DNA of 40,155 bases from Seison nebaliae. Its lineage: Eukaryota > Rotifera > Pararotatoria > Seisonacea > Seisonidae. The notes below the pieces were generated by a model. The model did no database searches, was not told where the DNA came from, and saw only the letters and a program-made list of their open reading frames with translations. Within the stretch, counting starts at the first letter, position 1. Each line of letters begins with the position of its first letter. Made by a program: the position numbers and the translations under genes. Below are positions 1-9,391 of this stretch, piece after piece. The DNA lies in assembly GCA_023231475.1 (NCBI GenBank), contig JALJEE010001969.1, positions 1 through 40,155 of the forward strand, in the 5' to 3' direction.

Positions 1-114
1 CCTGATTTGTTGCTTTCAAGAGTAGCTCAGGCCAAATCGTTTATTTCAGATGATTCACCTAGTGAGTTATCTCATTTTCTTCTTTATTTACCCCGCGGGG
101 ATTTGTTATTTTAA
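1..114 (+). CDS. 3' end of an unidentified coding sequence (partial)
   Basis: Frame 1 is open from the first base of the window for 37 codons and ends at TAA (112-114). The peptide starts PDLLLSRVAQAKSF and ends YLPRGDLLF; it has ordinary protein composition but I do not recognise the family. The stop codon overlaps an AATAAA (114-119), and an uninterrupted A tract follows at once (117-144). A genuine gene would normally have a 3' UTR here, so this looks more like the end of a retrotransposon or a reverse-transcribed cDNA than the last exon of a resident gene. The 5' part lies outside the window, so both the identity and the coding status are uncertain. Confidence 0.4.
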   Translation, partial: PDLLLSRVAQAKSFISDDSPSELSHFLLYLPRGDLLF

Positions 115-115
115 A

Positions 116-116
<1 letters not shown>

Positions 117-144
<28 letters not shown>
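117..144 (+). repeat. 28-nt poly(A) tract
   Basis: An unbroken run of 28 A residues directly follows the stop codon and an overlapping AATAAA. It resembles the 3' tail left by reverse transcription of a polyadenylated RNA. A simple A microsatellite is the alternative. Confidence 0.85.
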
Positions 145-146
<2 letters not shown>

Positions 147-235
147 ACGAGTCTAGGACATAAGAGCCACGAGACAAAAAGGTCACGGGACAAAAGAGCC
201 ACATACAAAAGAGCCACGGACAAAAGAACCACGCA
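145..235. repeat. Degenerate minisatellite, about 15-16-bp unit GAGCCACGGGACAAAA
   Basis: About five imperfect head-to-tail copies of a unit close to GAGCCACGGGACAAAA can be read between the A tract and base 235, with cores GACAAAA and AGCCAC recurring. A single inverted copy of the core (GGCTCTTTTGTCGTT) lies at 395-409 and ends in a short C run. The direct array plus a distant inverted copy suggests part of a transposable element or a dispersed satellite, but no element boundary is clear. Confidence 0.7.
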
Positions 236-394
236 GACTTTGATTTTCTTCGAACAGCAGAAACATAAAAAGTCAGGTTGATGCTTTGACTCGAATTGAA
301 TGGTCATGAATTGGAATGGATTCTTCTCAAAGTGAAGTAAAAAACTCTAAATAAACAAAATTTTATGAACATTCTGTAATATCTTATTTTAGAA

Positions 395-415
395 GGCTCT
401 TTTGTCGTTCCCCCC
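395..415 (-). repeat. Inverted copy of the minisatellite core
   Basis: GGCTCTTTTGTCGTTCCCCCC is the reverse complement of the GACAAAAGAGCC core repeated at 145-235. It lies about 160 bp beyond the array and could be the opposite arm of a short inverted-repeat element. Confidence 0.55.
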
Positions 416-555
416 AAAAATACAATGATTGTCGCTTATCATCACTCTGTCGATACCTAGATGATACTGAATAGTGTTGTTAAGTGAAAATTCAAAGACT
501 ACTAACAATTAAATTACTACTTCGACTACTTAAAAATTTTTAGAAATAGTTCGAG

Positions 556-576
556 ACTAAAGTCCGAGACTTTAGT
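556..576. repeat. Perfect 8-bp stem hairpin inside the hAT element
   Basis: ACTAAAGT (556-563) and ACTTTAGT (569-576) are exact reverse complements separated by CCGAG. Short palindromes of this kind are common in subterminal transposase-binding regions of hAT elements, which is the likely role here. Confidence 0.6.
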
Positions 577-743
577 TCGGACTTTTGTAAATCTCAATAT
601 TTTAATATTGTGGAAATTGAAGCTAAACATTTAGAAACAACTTAATATAGAAATATTCCTATTAAACAAAACCAATTTACTATTTCCATTTTAAGCATGT
701 CTGACCAATCAAAACGTTTTCTGGGTATTTAATTTTTAAAATT

Positions 744-860
744 ATGTCAACAACACCACCAAAAAAGACAAAACGAACATCTAAAGTTCATCAATTTTTT
801 ATTGATACCCCTACTGGAAAGCACTCCATATTTCAATTAGATGATGCAGAAGGACAATAA
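744..860 (+). pseudogene. Remnant of hAT transposase N-terminus (BED zinc-finger start)
   Basis: A 38-codon frame begins MSTTPPKKTKRTSKV and ends QLDDAEGQ before TAA (858-860). The basic Lys/Arg run followed by SKVHQFF resembles the start of the BED zinc finger at the N-terminus of hAT transposases. The expected zinc-binding Cys pair is absent, and no longer frame follows, so the copy is non-functional. It lies inside the pair of hAT-like terminal repeats, which is the main support for the call. Confidence 0.4.
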
Positions 861-1278
861 TATCGCAGATGAAAGACTCGATTCCTCTATACCAGTCTTT
901 GGCACATTGTGAAAATTCATGTATTTTCTCATACCTAATTTTCACATTTTTCACTGCATTGTATTATTCACCGAACACCATTGGCACTAAGAACTCCATT
1001 TCTAAATAAATGGCAAATAACAAAAATTATTATGCATAACAGCATGAAAGTTTATCGGATAATTCATTACTTCACGCACAGTGGCGCCAGAAATTGTATT
1101 TCAACCTTTTGCAGTTTGTGACATACTCGAGACATATTTGATATCGATCGTAAATTATCGAACGAACTGAGATTATTGAAAAATGACGACGAAGCCAGAA
1201 GATTTCAGAAGACATAATGTGTTTGGACATAATTATTCTGAAATTTCAGTTTTAATTTTTTTTATCTTAACAACACTG

Positions 1279-2700
1279 ATTCGTATTAACCATTTACATT
1301 TGCAATAACAAGATGAATAATCCATCCTTTGGAAGTGTTTGGAAATGCTGAACCACGTAGCTTTTTCTATTGTTACTTAGAGAGGAATATATTCCAATTC
1401 ATGAGTATATAAGAATTTCCTATTTTGTTATCTAATTTTTTTGACTAATGAGGACGTAATAGGGGCGAAACCTTCCCTTGTCAGACATAAATATAAATAC
1501 GGCCATATTGTAGGCGTTAAAAAATTGATCTTAGACACGTATTATCAGATTTATGCTAAAGATTATACTGTATACAATAGATGTAGATAAAGTCGAACAT
1601 CTTTACTTCGCTTACATTCGCTTAAAGAGGACTCGAGACAAAGCATGAGTCTGGCTCATAGCTTGGCTGGAGCCTTGTATGTATAGGAGTCTTATCATGG
1701 ATATTTAATGGCCTGTATGGATGAATAGAGTCTTATCACTTTGGACTCACAGATCATATTCACAGCCCTATCTCATATATCCCACATTTACTTCTAGATC
1801 ATTGAGTTTGTTGTAATTGAATTTTCGATTATTTTGGTAAAATTGATCAATTCGTCAATCTTTTCTCGTTCTTCGTTAACGCCAGTTCTCTTTAATCAAT
1901 ATATACTAGACATCACTAACAAGGTAACTTGTGAACATGTACTGTGACACTTGTGAACTGTAAGTTTATTTGTTATGCATCTCTGATTTCGGTTCATAAT
2001 TTCAAAACGGTTTTCTTCCAAATGTTGCACATCTTCTATCAAAGTCAACACTATTGCTAAAAGGAAGTTATTCTCAACATTTTATCATTTTTCATCATCT
2101 CCCTTACTATTTTCATTTGCCATTCTTTTTATTATAGATTCATTTTCCCCTATTTTTTTCCATTTTCAAAATTTTCGATCTTGAATCCATTTCACGTTTT
2201 GCAAAAGAAAAAAAGCTTTAGGAAAAACAAACGTTGGAGATAACTTCATATAATCAGCATTATTTTCATTGATTTTTTTGGAGAACTACTCAGGATATGA
2301 ATAGATGCATCCCGTACTTCGTTTATTATCTGTAACTGGGCGATTCGATTCTGGGCGATTTTTGGTCATTTAATATTTATACCAACGACTTTCAGGAATA
2401 GATTAGTTTAATGATGAGAACAATATATTCGGAAGAAGGATATAAATGATCTCAAATTAATAAATATAATTATTATTAATTAATTTCTCATTCCCGTATT
2501 CCTTCCATGTTCTTTTTCATTCATGTCCGTTGCACATCCTCCGTAAACATTTCAACTAAATAAATCCTAAGCCCAGATATTTACGTTTGATAAGCTGGTA
2601 TGATAAACAAAAATATAACACCAACACATATGTCGACAATAAAGAAATTCAAAGCTTTATTTTAATTTAGTTTCCAATCATGAGAAATAAAAGTTGAATA
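1279..2700. other. Intergenic region without recognised genes
   Basis: I found no convincing reading frame, tRNA, or long repeat here on either strand. There is a short direct repeat GGGCGATT (about 2339 and 2353) and AT-rich simple sequence around 2458-2487. The right end may hold the promoter or a first exon of the gene that begins near 2704-2767. Confidence 0.5.
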
Positions 2701-2766
2701 TAGGTGAGAAAATTAAAATTATTTGAAAGAATTGTCCATAGGACATCAAATTTGACCGCTAAAAGA

Positions 2767-3538
2767 ATGAAGAAACAAATAATTGTATCATCTTTTGAAT
2801 ATTTAGAATATTTGAATAGAAACGTTTTTTCAGGAAATTATGCTCTCACAGACCTGTGGTTAAATCATTTGTCGAAGAAAGGATTTATTATCAATTTATC
2901 CGATTCTTTCGAGAAAGTCAAATTGGTAAAAGATGATTTATGTATAGAAATATTCGTAATTGAACCTTACAACTTAAAAATTGATACGAAAAGGTTATTA
3001 TCTTTAAGGTGATGTTCTCAAAATTATTAACAAATTATCAAAGTGGCCGACTGATGTCATTACTTATTAATAAGCACATCTGGTGTAATAATATATGGAA
3101 TACTTTATCCACGATCGGCGGAGCTTATGGTTCTTTGGAATGTTCGCCTTATTTCTCACTAATAGCTCAAAAATTTTCTATTATTCAATACCGTATTGCC
3201 TCAACAATGAACAACGAAATAGCTTTGGGGAAATGTCTCTTATTTTTCACTTATTCACTCATTCAATTAAACAATATTCATTTTGCAAAAAGATATTTGA
3301 GGTTCCTTATCAAACTTGAATTGAATTTAAACAGAATATTTCTAGATATGTGAAAGATAAGTACGGAAGATTTTTCAAGTATGACGTTCGCTTGAAAAAT
3401 ATGTGGGAAGCGGGACGAGTGAAGTTAAAAAGAAGTTCTATATCATCCAAATCGTTCAGTAAATCGTCAAATGATATTAAGAAATTAACAGAGAATGATG
3501 TAGAATTAATTAAACGATGTTTAATACCTTTTCTTTGA
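2767..3538 (+). CDS. Unrecognised 3-exon gene, about 224 aa
   Basis: Proposed exons are 2767-2955, 3009-3301 and 3346-3538, summing to 675 nt (224 aa plus stop). The second intron (3302-3345, GTTCCT...TTCTAG) restores the frame cleanly. The first has donor GTAATT at 2956 and two frame-equivalent acceptors, at 2993 or 3008. The frame stays open upstream to 2704, just after a TAG, so a 5' exon could exist. The middle exon contains LLTNYQSGRLMSLL and a helical stretch with repeated aromatic residues that looks like TPR-type helical repeats (my inference). The C-terminus is basic and Ser-rich. No signal peptide or membrane segment is visible. It converges on NF-YB, with 57 bp between stop codons. 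I do not recognise the family. Confidence 0.6.
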
Positions 3539-3595
3539 AAAAGTCAATTAATCTTCGTAAGTCATTTCTTCAAATACCTCCGATGATTGAATGCT

Positions 3596-4087
3596 CTAAA
3601 TTGATAAATTTAATTGAAAAGAACATAATAAGAAATTATTAACGTGTCGATATTTATTCAAATATTCGATTAGTATCGGCATATATCGGTCGAAACCTAA
3701 ATTGGTCATCGATGTTAAGATGTCCGTTGCCAATAAAGTTTTTCGTCTTTCTTTCGCACATTTATCAGCAGCTCTGTAAATTGATGGATTAACACGATGA
3801 ATATATTATTATTATTATTATTATTCAATTATTATATATAAGAAAGAAAACTCGGATGTAATGAAACTGATGAATTCGGAGGCACATTCTTGTACTAGTT
3901 CCTTCGCTTCTTTTGACACTTTTCCTCCATTCGGTATTCCTTTTTTCATTAATTTCATGATATTCGCGATTGGTAGGAATCGTTCTTGCTCTTTTAAGAT
4001 ATGTACATCCGGTTTCTCACCTAATATTAGTGAAAGTAATTGTAATGTAGTTGGTGATGAAAGAAAAACTTTCCAAATCTGATTCAT
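3596..4087 (-). CDS. NFYB: Nuclear transcription factor Y subunit beta (CBF-A/HAP3)
   Basis: Two exons, 4087-3852 and 3773-3596, give 137 aa. The protein carries the NF-YB histone-fold signature: [20 protein letters not shown], then [19 protein letters not shown], then across the intron [20 protein letters not shown] and [18 protein letters not shown]. This subunit pairs with NF-YC to form an H2B/H2A-like dimer that recruits NF-YA and binds CCAAT boxes. The intron (3774-3851, donor GTTTTC, acceptor TTACAG) splits the SEA triplet exactly where the family sequence continues, confirming it. Upstream of the core are only about 32 residues, and the usual Gln-rich extensions are absent. The start ATG at 4087 is the only good candidate in the exon. 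The gene is head to head with CEBPZ. Confidence 0.93.
3805..3825. repeat. (ATT)7 microsatellite in the NF-YB intron
   Basis: Seven perfect ATT units lie inside the NF-YB intron. They help explain why this intron, at 78 nt, is longer than most of the introns in the window. Confidence 0.9.
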
Positions 4088-4247
4088 AGTCTTCCTCTCC
4101 CATATTAAAGGTGGTACTCGTCTATCAAATTATCACTTAACGATTTCAGAGTAGTTTCCTTCGATATTTTTTAAATATTTTTCTTTTTTAAATTTGAGTT
4201 ATATTTCAAATAAATTCCTTTCCAAAATTGAAGCATAACAATAGCAC
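4088..4247. promoter_or_regulatory. Shared bidirectional promoter, NF-YB / CEBPZ
   Basis: Only 160 bp separate the two divergent start codons. The stretch is AT-rich with a TTTTTTAAATATTTTTC core near 4165-4185. I see no CCAAT or canonical TATA box. The location alone implies it holds control elements for both genes. Confidence 0.5.
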
Positions 4248-6731
4248 ATGATGGTGTGGTATGATGAGATTGCAAATCTCGAAAAGAAATTAGTGAAATT
4301 ATCAGGAATAAATGAAGATTTAATTGAGAAGCAATTTGAGAAATGTGATCAATCAGTAAAGAAGAAGTTGCAAGACGAAGCAAACAAATTATTTGATGGA
4401 AAATATAAGAAGTTTTATGGGAAGATTGAAAGTAAGAAAGATGAATGTCGGACTGATATCTTTCTGAAGAAATTAGTGAAAATGCAAGAGAGTCTCCTAT
4501 CAACATCTGACAACATTTTCAGTGAACTGTGGAAATCATTTGAAGGTGAAAAGAAATCAGCTCGATCTACAATGGAATTTATGGAGGCTCTTCAACAATT
4601 TTTTTTGAGTCCTAAAACGTTGCCGAAAGATCGCCAATTGAGAATGTTCTCTCAAATGCCATTAAGTTTATTGGAAAGAATGAGGAATGAGAAGAAGTTC
4701 CTTAATAATTTAGATGAGGAGTTATTGATTTTATGGATTTTTGAAGAGAAGTTGAAGATGCATCATACGAAATTTATGAAAATATTGGAGAAAGAAGCAA
4801 TTAGTTGTAATCCGACTGTTCGAACGAAATCGATTGATATTATTTATTCATTAATTAAGAATCAATTAGAAGGCGAGAAATATTTGTTATTTATTCTCGT
4901 AAACAAATTGGGAGATACGAATACTCAATTGAGTAGTAGAATTTTATATCGACTAAAATTATTATGTTGTCACAACATCGAAAGACAATATGTCATTTTC
5001 GATGTCCTCCAACATTTCGTTCAAAGACCCAATCTCAACGAGAAAACTCTTCATTATGCACTTTGTGCGTTTAACCAATTCGATTTACGTGATTCTGGAG
5101 CAAGTAAATTTTGCGAGAAATTAATCTGTTTTTATTTCCAATATTTTCAACAACTCATTGATAAATCGAATGAGAAACATGAAGAATTGAATGAGAATAT
5201 TGTGACATTCCTTCTTGATGCATTAAGGAAAGCTTTGAGTTATTTGAAAGAATTCGATGGAATTTCAATGAATATGGAAGATTGTACAAAAATTTTATTG
5301 CGATGTGCTAACAGTAGTAAACATCAACGATTATGGATGTTATCATTCATCGTTCTACAGACATTATTGAACATTCAATCGGAAATATCTGAAGATTATT
5401 CATCATCATCTTTATCAATTATTGATAGATATTTTATGGCTCTATATAAACGTCTCAACGATTCTAGTGTTCTTTCTGGTAATTTTTCAAGATTGAACGT
5501 TAAAAATTACGCGTCCTTTTCTTCTTTAATCTATTCAAGCATTAAGAATGATCGTGTTGCTCATCGTCAATCAGCTTTTATAAAAAAATGGTTATCTTCC
5601 GTACTTCAATCACATGCTATGAATTTTAATTGTGCTACACTTCAACTTATCTCAACATTGGTCAATAAAGAGAAAGATCGATTTATCACAAATTATCACA
5701 ATGGAAAAGAATTATCGGTTAAATTGTACGGATCTGAAACACGGAAACATAAGATAATTGAATGTTCATCATCTTGGAATCATATAACTAATTTGGGTAA
5801 TCACGATTCTGACGATGATGACAACGAAAAATTCGAAAAGAAATGTTATGATCCATTATATATGAATCCATCACTATGTGGAATTGAATATACTGCGAAT
5901 TGGGAATTAGTTCTCCTTCAAAATCATTATCATCCTACATTGGCATTATGGTCAAAGGAGCTTTTAGAAGGAAAGTCATTATCATCTGTTGAATACGAAG
6001 GAGATCCATTCGTCGATTTTGAATTAATAAAATTTTTAGACCGATTTGTTTATAAGAATCCAAAGAAAATTTCAAAGAAGAATAATGACAATGAGGAGAA
6101 GAAATCAGGAGAATCAAAGAAGAAACGAAATGAAATAAATCGATCATTATATTCATCACAACGACCACCAATTGATTACAGTAATGTTACAGAGTTAAAT
6201 GAAAAATCAATTCCGATCGACGATCATTTTTTTTATCAGTTCCAATTTTTATATTTAAAAAAAAACTACTTTCTTAATCTTCCACAGTTATGAAAGAAGC
6301 AAAATTTACTCAAAAGGGGAAGTTGATGAAGATTTAGAAGATTTTGATGATGATGAATTTGACAACTATTTGAGTTTAGTAGTCAACTATTTTTCCATTT
6401 TTTAATATTTTTTAAAGGTAAAACAGAAGTGGAAGATCTTGATGATGTTGGTGATGATCTAACGTCATCGATAACGTTAGAGGAATATTTTGAGACGCCG
6501 AAACGGTTAACTGATGTTGAAAAATCGTTCGAGACAACTAAAATGAGAAGGGTTCGAAAAGCAAAAGAAAATCAAACATCTGAATTATCAGAAAGTAGCG
6601 ATGATATGGAGGAAGATGATGAAATGATCGCTTCACTGTTAGATAAACAAGAAGAGAATCAAAAAGAAGAATTGGCAACGAAGCGAAGAAATAGAAACAA
6701 ACCGAAAAAGGCGAAAAAACGAAGAAAATAA
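4248..6731 (+). CDS. CEBPZ: CCAAT/enhancer-binding protein zeta (Noc1/Mak21 ribosome-biogenesis factor)
   Basis: Three exons, 4248-6238, 6288-6373 and 6418-6731, sum to 2391 nt (796 aa). CEBPZ/Noc1 acts in the nucleolus in early assembly of the 60S subunit. The N-terminal 420 residues form an alpha-helical repeat region. The conserved CBF domain follows, with YDPLYMNPSLCGIEYTANWE near residue 534 and the FELIKFLDRFVYKNPK motif near 600. The DDHFFY box is interrupted by intron 1 (6239-6287), and splicing gives DDHFFYHYERSKIYSKGEVD as expected. Intron 2 (6374-6417) joins DNYLS to KTEVEDLDD. The C-terminus is acidic, then ends in a Lys/Arg-rich tail suited to nucleolar localisation. The usual long acidic N-terminal extension of vertebrate CEBPZ is absent. 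AATAAA follows at 6781. Confidence 0.93.
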
Positions 6732-7668
6732 TCAAAAATTGAAAAATAGAAGACCTATTTGAATTTAATGATTTGGAAGAAATAAATATTTTTAATTCCA
6801 CTTAATAAAATCGAAATAAAAATATATTGAATGACTATTACTTCATCGATTTTATCGACTATTTAAATTGCGAAAGTGAATGTTAGTCTTCTACAATATA
6901 ACCTTGTTTTTATTCTTCTTTTGTCTATAAGATATGAGTTAAACAAGCCTCTTATAATTATTGAAATTTCATTGAACGATTTTGTAGAAATAATAATTCG
7001 ATTTATTCAGAAACAAATGTCTTGTTATATATTTAATCGTCGATTCTGTTGATGTCAATTTGAAAGAATGAAATTTCCTTCATTAATGGAAATTAGTCAG
7101 ATTTAGTTTAATTGAAACTTTTAACATATCCATAACACCCTCATTATACACATTACATAAGTTGCAGAAGATCATTTAAAATTGTTTTTTATCATTTTCC
7201 GTAAAATTTGTTTGGTGAATGTTAAGTAAATAATAGTTGATATAAATAATCGAATAATCCGTGAAAGTATTGTGACTCATCAGAATAAGGGAGAAATGCC
7301 TCATTTTATCATGTACGTCTCAAGTCTTCCAATGCATTTTCTACATCTGACCTTACATATTAGAGAACTATAATTCGTTTTTTATGAGTTTCTTTATAAA
7401 AAGAATTGAGTGTGTGATAAATAAAATTACTCTTATGCTGATACTGTGAGACACCTGTACGTAAAGGGTGAAATGGCGTAGAGCCACGGGGTGAAGAAAC
7501 GACATTCATTTATAATAAATCGAAGAGTTCGGACAACAAAACTATTAAATCATTTTTGAATAAATAATTTCAGAATAACTGATACATTCCAATACGAGAA
7601 TTTTTCCTTTTTTCATTATCTGTTAATATGCCATTAATATCTTATCAACATTCCTTTTATCAAATAGA
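6732..7668. other. Intergenic region between CEBPZ and the EGF/Kazal gene
   Basis: This contains the likely CEBPZ poly(A) signal (AATAAA, 6781-6786) and, at its right end, the 5' flank of the secreted-protein gene at 7669. I saw no open frame, RNA gene or repeat that I could defend in between. Confidence 0.5.
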
Positions 7669-8358
7669 ATGTTTTCTTTATTTTTCCTTATCTTACTCTT
7701 ATTTCAACAACTACACTCTTACGACCCAGTCAAAGAAGGCTGTGTTTCATCAAAAACCGATCCGTTCAGTTGTTATAAAGGAAACTGCATCAAATTAGAA
7801 GATTTGGAAGAAAGAATTTGTGATTGTTCCACCGGATATTTGGGTAAATATTGTCACGTGGATGAAAGTTGAAATTCTCTCTTATTCACAAAGTAATTGG
7901 TCTATAATTCATAGAATATTGTTCGACGGGTGCTTGTGAGAAGAAAGAGTTAATTTGTGGATCCGACGACCAAACCTATCAATGTTATGAAGAACTATTG
8001 CGAGCATCTTGCTCCGATGAAATGTTATTTGCTAAACATACAGGAGAATGCGGAATAAGTTTTTATCAAATTTAGAATATAAATTTCGAAATTAATTCAC
8101 TTTTGTATAGATAATCCGAAAAACTCATGTATCATACCAGGGAAAAATTTAATCAAAATTAATCAACAAACAGAAAGAACGATTGGCCATTTCCAATGTT
8201 CTTGTGGAAATGAGGCGAATTTAACATGTAAAAGTGAATTTAATACTTCCCAACTCTTTTGGCCCATTGATATTTCACTTAATTCGGGAAATCATCATTT
8301 TATTCATTATATTTTGCTTCTATTCGCCTTTTCAATTTCTTTATGTAGTATTTTATGA
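7669..8358 (+). CDS. Short form of the EGF-Kazal protein with a hydrophobic C-terminal tail
   Basis: If exon 3 is read through its internal donor (8234), it continues to TGA at 8356-8358. Exons 7669-7867, 7915-8058 and 8111-8358 then sum to 591 nt (196 aa). The added tail contains sequons (NLT, NTS) and ends in HFIHYILLLFAFSISLCSIL, a 15-20-residue hydrophobic stretch at the extreme C-terminus. That is the layout of a GPI-attachment signal or a tail membrane segment. This form would be cell-surface anchored, whereas the long form is soluble. I saw no AATAAA shortly after 8358, so the poly(A) site is unsupported. This may be the sole product if the downstream exons form a separate gene. Confidence 0.55.
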
Positions 8359-8945
8359 AAAAATTATGAAGATCATTATCATTTGTTGCAAAAAATCGAA
8401 GTAGACTTATTTGAATGTCGACAAATATAGAAGGCAGTTATTCAAATTATTAGGTACAGAATAGAGATATGAAAAATTTAAATATTATTTTTATTTAATT
8501 TCAAATTAATCTTATTCTTTATTTTATCTTACATTATTTATGTTTATAGAAGTTATTTGCTAGATATTATGTTATAATTTTCTTAAAAGCTCAAACTAAT
8601 TAGCATTCAAATAATACTTTGTACATACGAAACTTTTTTCAGAGAATAATGATTGTGTTAATGGAAGATATGTGAACTTACGAAAGAAAAAAGTTTGTAT
8701 TTGTGTGAAAGGTTTTATTGGGGAATTTTGTGAAATAAAACGCTCTTCACTGCATGATCCATGTTAGTCTTTGTTTGCTTATACAATATCTTATATTCCA
8801 ACAATTGAATTTAGCACGAAGTAAGAAATGTGTATTTCCATTTTATTATAATGGAAGATGGTTCAAGAAATGTACGCGTTTCCACTTTTATACAAAATGG
8901 TGCTCGTTGACATCAATATATCGAAGAGATTGGTCTTTCTGCTAA
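7669..8945 (+). CDS. Secreted modular protein: EGF - Kazal - Cys-rich - EGF-like - fibronectin type II
   Basis: Proposed exons are 7669-7867, 7915-8058, 8111-8233, 8643-8762 and 8815-8945, summing to 717 nt (238 aa). All four introns are phase 1, as in shuffled extracellular modules. MFSLFFLILLLFQQLHS is a clear signal peptide. A six-Cys EGF domain follows (residues about 24-63, ending GYLGKYC), then a Kazal domain (ICGSDDQTY...LLRASC...GEC), a four-Cys segment, a second EGF-like module (VCICVKGFIGEFC) and a terminal FN2 domain. The FN2 fits the PROSITE-type pattern at all but one position (CVFPFYY...KKC...WC...DWSFC). The 8234-8642 intron (GTGAAT...TTTCAG) is much longer than the others and is the weakest join. 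The alternative is two adjacent genes, but no start or signal-peptide exon is visible at 8359-8642. Possible roles are matrix binding and protease inhibition (inference). Confidence 0.6.
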
Positions 8946-9026
8946 TTAGATGGGTTATCAAATATCTTAATAAAAAATTATATTTATTTATCGAAATAAA
9001 TTGAAGACGAGTTCCTCAACATTCTT

Positions 9027-9391
9027 TTAAAGTATTTTAAAATTACCAGATAAGATGATTAAGCTTATTACCGTTGCCGTTAGAACAGTAAGCACACAAC
9101 CGATAACTGAAACCGTCCACGCATATTTGGCATAGAGTATTGCATTCCTTGTTCTTTTCAATTCTTCGGATTTGATAGACAACAAATTTAATAGAACCGC
9201 AAGAATACCTGACCAATTTGAGAATTTATGTTGGAAAGAAAAAAAATTGAATAACCGAAAGGCGGATTGAGTAAACAACATAAGAGAGCTAAGATTATCC
9301 ATCTTTTCGCCATTTTTTGGCTTTCATAAAATTTGAAAAGTTCCATAACTTCTTCTTTTGTAATACCACGGAGAGTGAATGGTTTCAGCAT
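9027..9391 (-). CDS. CD225/dispanin (IFITM-like) two-pass membrane protein
   Basis: Exons 9391-9256 and 9208-9027 sum to 318 nt (105 aa). The 47-nt intron (GTTATT...GGTCAG) joins LLCCLLNPPFG to ILAVLLNLLSIKSEELK, which recreates the dispanin core: a first hydrophobic segment with the double Cys and PFG, a short basic loop, and a second membrane helix (WTVSVIGCVLTVLTATVISL). Family members (IFITMs, PRRT1/2, TMEM233) are small membrane proteins with an intramembrane first helix, often S-palmitoylated at the Cys pair. The N-terminus here is short, about 30 residues before the first helix, without the Pro-rich extension common in the family. It converges on the FN2 gene, with 81 bp between. Confidence 0.75.

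Larger units (their letters stand above)
472..1278 (+). mobile_element. Decayed, internally deleted hAT-type DNA transposon
   Basis: The left end reads TAGTGTTGTTAA (472-483) and the right end TTAACAACACTG (1267-1278), a 12-bp terminal inverted repeat with one mismatch that matches the CAGTGTTG-type ends known from many hAT elements. The flanking 8-mers, ATACTGAA (464-471) and ATTCGTAT (1279-1286), both fit the hAT target-site consensus nTnnnnAn but are not identical, so the site has diverged or one end is slightly misplaced. Subterminal sequence at 500-580 is rich in CTACTTCGACTACT-like and GACTAAAGTC-like words. At about 807 bp it is too short for a full transposase gene; only a fragment resembling a transposase N-terminus remains (744-860). 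Confidence 0.6.

Noticed and set aside
59-307. 82-aa minus-strand frame with a Phe run
   Set aside because: It is the read-through of the poly(A) tract and the minisatellite on the opposite strand.
2338-2362. tRNA-like GATTCGATTCTGG word
   Set aside because: It resembles a T-loop/B-box but no A box, acceptor stem or cloverleaf can be drawn around it.
3861-4082. 73-aa plus-strand frame
   Set aside because: It is the exact antisense of the NF-YB histone-fold exon, whose protein match is unmistakable.
4088-4247. Autoregulation of the NF-YB/CEBPZ pair through CCAAT boxes
   Set aside because: Both families have 'CCAAT-binding' in their names, but no CCAAT or ATTGG box occurs in the 160-bp promoter, and CEBPZ/Noc1 acts mainly in ribosome assembly. 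The adjacency is probably coincidental.
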